This document shows, in pieces, positions 7,012-9,143 of a stretch of DNA of 9,143 bases. The notes below the pieces were generated by a model. The model worked only from the letters and a program-made list of their open reading frames with translations, had not been told where the DNA came from and made no database searches. Within the stretch, counting starts at the first letter, position 1. Every line of letters begins with the position of its first letter. Origin of the DNA: Desulfobacteraceae bacterium (GTDB lineage: Bacteria; Desulfobacterota; Desulfobacteria; Desulfobacterales; UBA11574); the NCBI GenBank assembly GCA_002868985.1, contig PKTV01000320.1:1-9143 (forward strand), written 5' to 3'. Both the position numbers and the translations under genes were made by a program.

Positions 7012-7818
7012 CTATCCTTTCGGCGAGGGCAAAATCTTCACTATAGTTCTGTCTTTTTTTTTCCCGCCTTTAAGAGCATATGACATCTTGACGGTTGTTA
7101 GGCGGCCTTCGGCAAACAGTTTTACACATTCCGGATAAAGCATCCATTCCAGTTTCAAGCCTTTTTCCCAGACAGATTCTATGGTGTCATCTTCTGATAT
7201 TGTATAAGCTCTTTGACCGATAATGGGACCCGAATCTTCGCCGTAATCGACAAAATGAACCGTACATCCGCCGATTTTGCATCCATAACGAAACGTATCA
7301 CCATATCCGTCAATGCCGGGAAATGCCGGGAGAAGTGCGGGGTGAATGTTCATGATGCGGGGATGATCGGGAACAGTATTTACCCTGTCGATAAAATAGG
7401 GCGTTAGATTCCGCATAAAACCAGCCAGTATCAGAAGGTCAAACGGGTAAATTTTCATTTTGTCAAGGAGGGTTGATTCAGCAACCGCCCTCGTGGCAAA
7501 AAAGGCTTTTATCTTTTCCTTATCGGCATCGGCAGGGAAAAGGTGTTGCTTTGAAAGAATTTCATTAATATCAAAATCGTTGGGGAGCTTTATCTTTTCC
7601 GGTGTTTTTTTAAAACGTCGAATAATCGAGCTATAGTCAACGATAAAAGTAGGAATTTTTAATCTTTTACCTTTGTTAAGGCCGGCGGCACCAGGATTGT
7701 CCGTTCCGATGAATACAACGTTACCGCGTATTTGTCCGGATTCACAAGCATCCATAATAGCCTGGAGGTTTGTTCCACTTCCGGATATCAGTGCGCCGAT
7801 ACGAATATCTTGGTTCAT
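7012..7818 (-). CDS. purN: Phosphoribosylglycinamide formyltransferase (PurN-type) with internal insertion
   Basis: Catalyses formyl transfer from 10-formyl-tetrahydrofolate to GAR in de novo purine synthesis, cytoplasmic. Numbered from the 7818 ATG (268 aa), it shows GSGTNLQAI (13-21) in the phosphate-binding loop, LAGFMRNLTP (131-140), the catalytic Asn157 and His159 in MNIHPALLPAFPG, and Asp195 in DYGEDSGPII. The His-Asp spacing of 36 equals E. coli PurN (H108/D144). It is about 56 residues longer than E. coli PurN. Most of the excess is a charged insertion at about 62-110, before the DLLILAGF strand, plus a basic C-terminal tail. Start choice: GGAG (7827-7830) sits 8 nt before the 7818 ATG. 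ATGs at 7833 and 7827 are in frame but lack a Shine-Dalgarno. Follows the TraB gene closely, so probably one transcript. Confidence 0.9.
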   Translation of the reverse strand: MNQDIRIGALISGSGTNLQAIMDACESGQIRGNVVFIGTDNPGAAGLNKGKRLKIPTFIVDYSSIIRRFKKTPEKIKLPNDFDINEILSKQHLFPADADKEKIKAFFATRAVAESTLLDKMKIYPFDLLILAGFMRNLTPYFIDRVNTVPDHPRIMNIHPALLPAFPGIDGYGDTFRYGCKIGGCTVHFVDYGEDSGPIIGQRAYTISEDDTIESVWEKGLKLEWMLYPECVKLFAEGRLTTVKMSYALKGGKKKDRTIVKILPSPKG

Positions 7819-7835
7819 TGCTGACATCTCCATAG

Positions 7836-8999
7836 TTACAATACTTTTACCATTAATGGGATGGCAACAAAGGTGCCGATTGAGCTGCCCAGGTTTGTAA
7901 AAACCACCACCAGAAGAATACGTGTGATCTTGTTTTTCCAGAAACCTCTTATGGAGAGGATGTCATTGGGCAAATTCTCAAAATCCCTGACCTTCGGCTT
8001 TCGCAAAAAGGCCTCTATAAGTCCTGAAACCCAGCCTGCTGCAATCATAGGGTTTAAAGAGGTTAGGGGAGCGGCCAGAATTGAAGACAAAATTGTAAAC
8101 GGATGCGCCAGAGCGATGACCGCGCCAAGACCTGCAAGAATACCATTTGCCATTACCCACCATGTGATCATATTTGTTCCTGCATGGGTTCCGCCATAAT
8201 AAAAACCCAGGACAAAGAGGACAAGTATTCCTAAAGGAATGATCCATTTTAAGATGCCGGATAGTTTTCCTTTGGGTGGGATTTGATTTAAGCGTTCAAC
8301 GTCGATCTTGGCTTCCCAGTATTTTTTAATACCGGGAACATGACCGGCACCTACAACAGCAACAATCTTTTTCCCTGGCGCTGTTCGTATTTTATGGGTC
8401 AGGAATTGATCCCTTTCGTCGATCAGGATATCCTTTAAAACAGGAAGTGACTTTCCTACATCGGCAAGGAGTGATTCAAGTACATCTTCTTGTTTCATTT
8501 TTTCAATGTCTTCCTCACTGATATCTCCGATTTCACCCATGGACAAAAGCAGTTGAAACAGCAGCTTGATTTTGCCCCACAATCCCATGGCACGCCAGGT
8601 CTTCGCCAGGGTGATGCGAATGTTTCTATCGGCTAGATGTATATCTGCACCGACAGCTTCACCGGCATCGATGGCTTTGATCATTTCAGCTCCGGGCACA
8701 ATATCAAATTTATCGGCGATCCGTTTTTGGAAAGATGCCAGAAGGAGATTGGATAGAAGCAGGAAGGATTTTTTCTCTTTGATAACTTTGATGATATCCG
8801 TATCCAGCCACTTGTCTTTTTGACGAATGGACTGATACCTGGCGTCACACAGTTCCACGCAGACCGTGTCCGGTTTTTCCGTCTCGATGATATCGCTGAC
8901 CAGTTGAACACTCTCTTTGGATACGTGTGCGGTACCTACAAGAATGATTTCTTTTTCTTCAAAAATAAGGGAATGTATGTTATTTGTTTCGTTTTTCAT
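7836..8999 (-). CDS. TraB-family (TraB/PrgY/TIKI) membrane protein
   Basis: 387 residues from the ATG at 8999. Matches the TraB family, named from enterococcal pheromone-shutdown proteins and related to TIKI/GumN putative metalloproteases. Visible are GTAHVS (22-27) and VELCDARY (48-55), DERDQFL (194-200), GAGHVPGI (217-224), and a C-terminal membrane part with segments at about 251-269, 278-300, 305-325 and 360-385. KVRDFENLPND (336-346) and TNLGSSIGTF (368-377) are typical of full-length prokaryotic TraB. The paired GxxH motifs and Glu/Asp residues are the presumed metal site; activity in bacteria is unproven. A TTG at 9038 would add 13 residues encoded largely by a heptamer repeat and is rejected. 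GGAA just upstream of the ATG is a weak Shine-Dalgarno. Probably co-transcribed with purN. Confidence 0.9.
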   Translation of the reverse strand: MKNETNNIHSLIFEEKEIILVGTAHVSKESVQLVSDIIETEKPDTVCVELCDARYQSIRQKDKWLDTDIIKVIKEKKSFLLLSNLLLASFQKRIADKFDIVPGAEMIKAIDAGEAVGADIHLADRNIRITLAKTWRAMGLWGKIKLLFQLLLSMGEIGDISEEDIEKMKQEDVLESLLADVGKSLPVLKDILIDERDQFLTHKIRTAPGKKIVAVVGAGHVPGIKKYWEAKIDVERLNQIPPKGKLSGILKWIIPLGILVLFVLGFYYGGTHAGTNMITWWVMANGILAGLGAVIALAHPFTILSSILAAPLTSLNPMIAAGWVSGLIEAFLRKPKVRDFENLPNDILSIRGFWKNKITRILLVVVFTNLGSSIGTFVAIPLMVKVL

Positions 9000-9024
9000 T
9001 AGAATTCCATAATATAAAGTGATC

Positions 9025-9052
9025 GGTTCAAGGTTCAAGGTTTAGGGTTCAA
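9025..9052. repeat. GGTTCAA heptamer tandem repeat
   Basis: Four contiguous 7-bp units: GGTTCAA, GGTTCAA, GGTTTAG, GGTTCAA. Three are perfect and one has two changes. They lie 26 bp upstream of the TraB-family ATG. On the minus strand each unit gives TTGAACC. One TTGAAC (9033-9038), spaced 16 bp from TATATT (9011-9016), could serve as a -35 element, although the resulting leader would be very short. Confidence 0.8.
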
Positions 9053-9065
9053 AGGCTGTGATTAC

Positions 9066-9092
9066 TTGTCAGCGCTCACTTTGTTATATAAT
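9066..9092 (+). promoter_or_regulatory. Rightward promoter-like sequence
   Basis: TTGTCA (9066-9071), 15-bp spacer, perfect TATAAT (9087-9092). The predicted start is near 9099, reading toward a gene beyond the right edge. The spacer is shorter than ideal. The palindrome at 9108-9126 would lie just after the start site. Confidence 0.4.
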
Positions 9093-9107
9093 GTGCCGAT
9101 TAGCCTC

Positions 9108-9126
9108 TTTCACCCATCGGGTGAAA
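9108..9126. promoter_or_regulatory. Perfect 8-bp inverted repeat, operator or hairpin
   Basis: TTTCACCC and GGGTGAAA are separated by ATC. No T-run follows, so an intrinsic terminator is unlikely. Its position just downstream of a rightward promoter-like sequence suits an operator or 5'-leader hairpin for the next gene. The cognate factor is unknown. Confidence 0.55.
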
Positions 9127-9143
9127 CATTCTTATCACCGCTA

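Noticed and set aside
8997..9038. TTG start at 9038 for the TraB-family gene
   Set aside because: The extra 13 residues are partly encoded by the heptamer repeat and overlap a possible -35 element. The ATG at 8999 directly precedes the conserved domain.

Overview
The window looks like core chromosome from an anaerobic Gram-negative bacterium, most likely a Desulfobacterota (Desulfobacteraceae-type sulfate reducer). This is inferred from gene content and style: an lnt-prfB pair, a TraB-PurN pair, a moderately AT-leaning composition, and a short inverted-repeat element of a type I recall from those genomes. No rRNA, tRNA, CRISPR array, phage gene or transposase gene is visible.

Layout from left to right. 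moaB (molybdenum cofactor biosynthesis) is on the + strand at 21-527. A 151-bp MITE-like element (530-680) follows its stop codon directly. Positions 726-984 hold two head-to-head copies of a short dispersed repeat, and a third copy lies at about 6759-6952. A minus-strand cluster reads leftward from 4397: lnt (apolipoprotein N-acyltransferase), prfB (release factor 2, with the classical in-frame TGA and +1 frameshift site, so the intact gene is 1556-2654), and a small HD-domain protein 9 bp after prfB. prfB has its own good sigma70-like promoter in the 111-bp gap after lnt. Divergent from lnt is a 12-TM MFS transporter (4553-5833, TTG start). It converges on, and overlaps by 4 bp, a cation diffusion facilitator of the ZnT9/SLC30A9-like subgroup (5830-6738, minus). 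After the third repeat copy comes a second minus-strand pair: a TraB-family membrane protein (7836-8999) followed directly by a PurN-type formyltransferase with an unusual internal insertion (7012-7818). The right edge holds a GGTTCAA heptamer tandem repeat, a rightward promoter-like sequence and a perfect 8-bp hairpin/operator-like palindrome, probably belonging to a gene beyond the window.

Functionally the genes are housekeeping: cofactor synthesis, lipoprotein maturation, translation termination, metal/solute transport and purine synthesis. I see no new multi-gene defence or metabolic system. The parts least explained by known genes are the noncoding elements: the MITE-like insertion, the three-copy dispersed repeat with a 24-bp perfect inverted pair, the palindrome fused to the lnt start codon, and the heptamer array upstream of the TraB gene.
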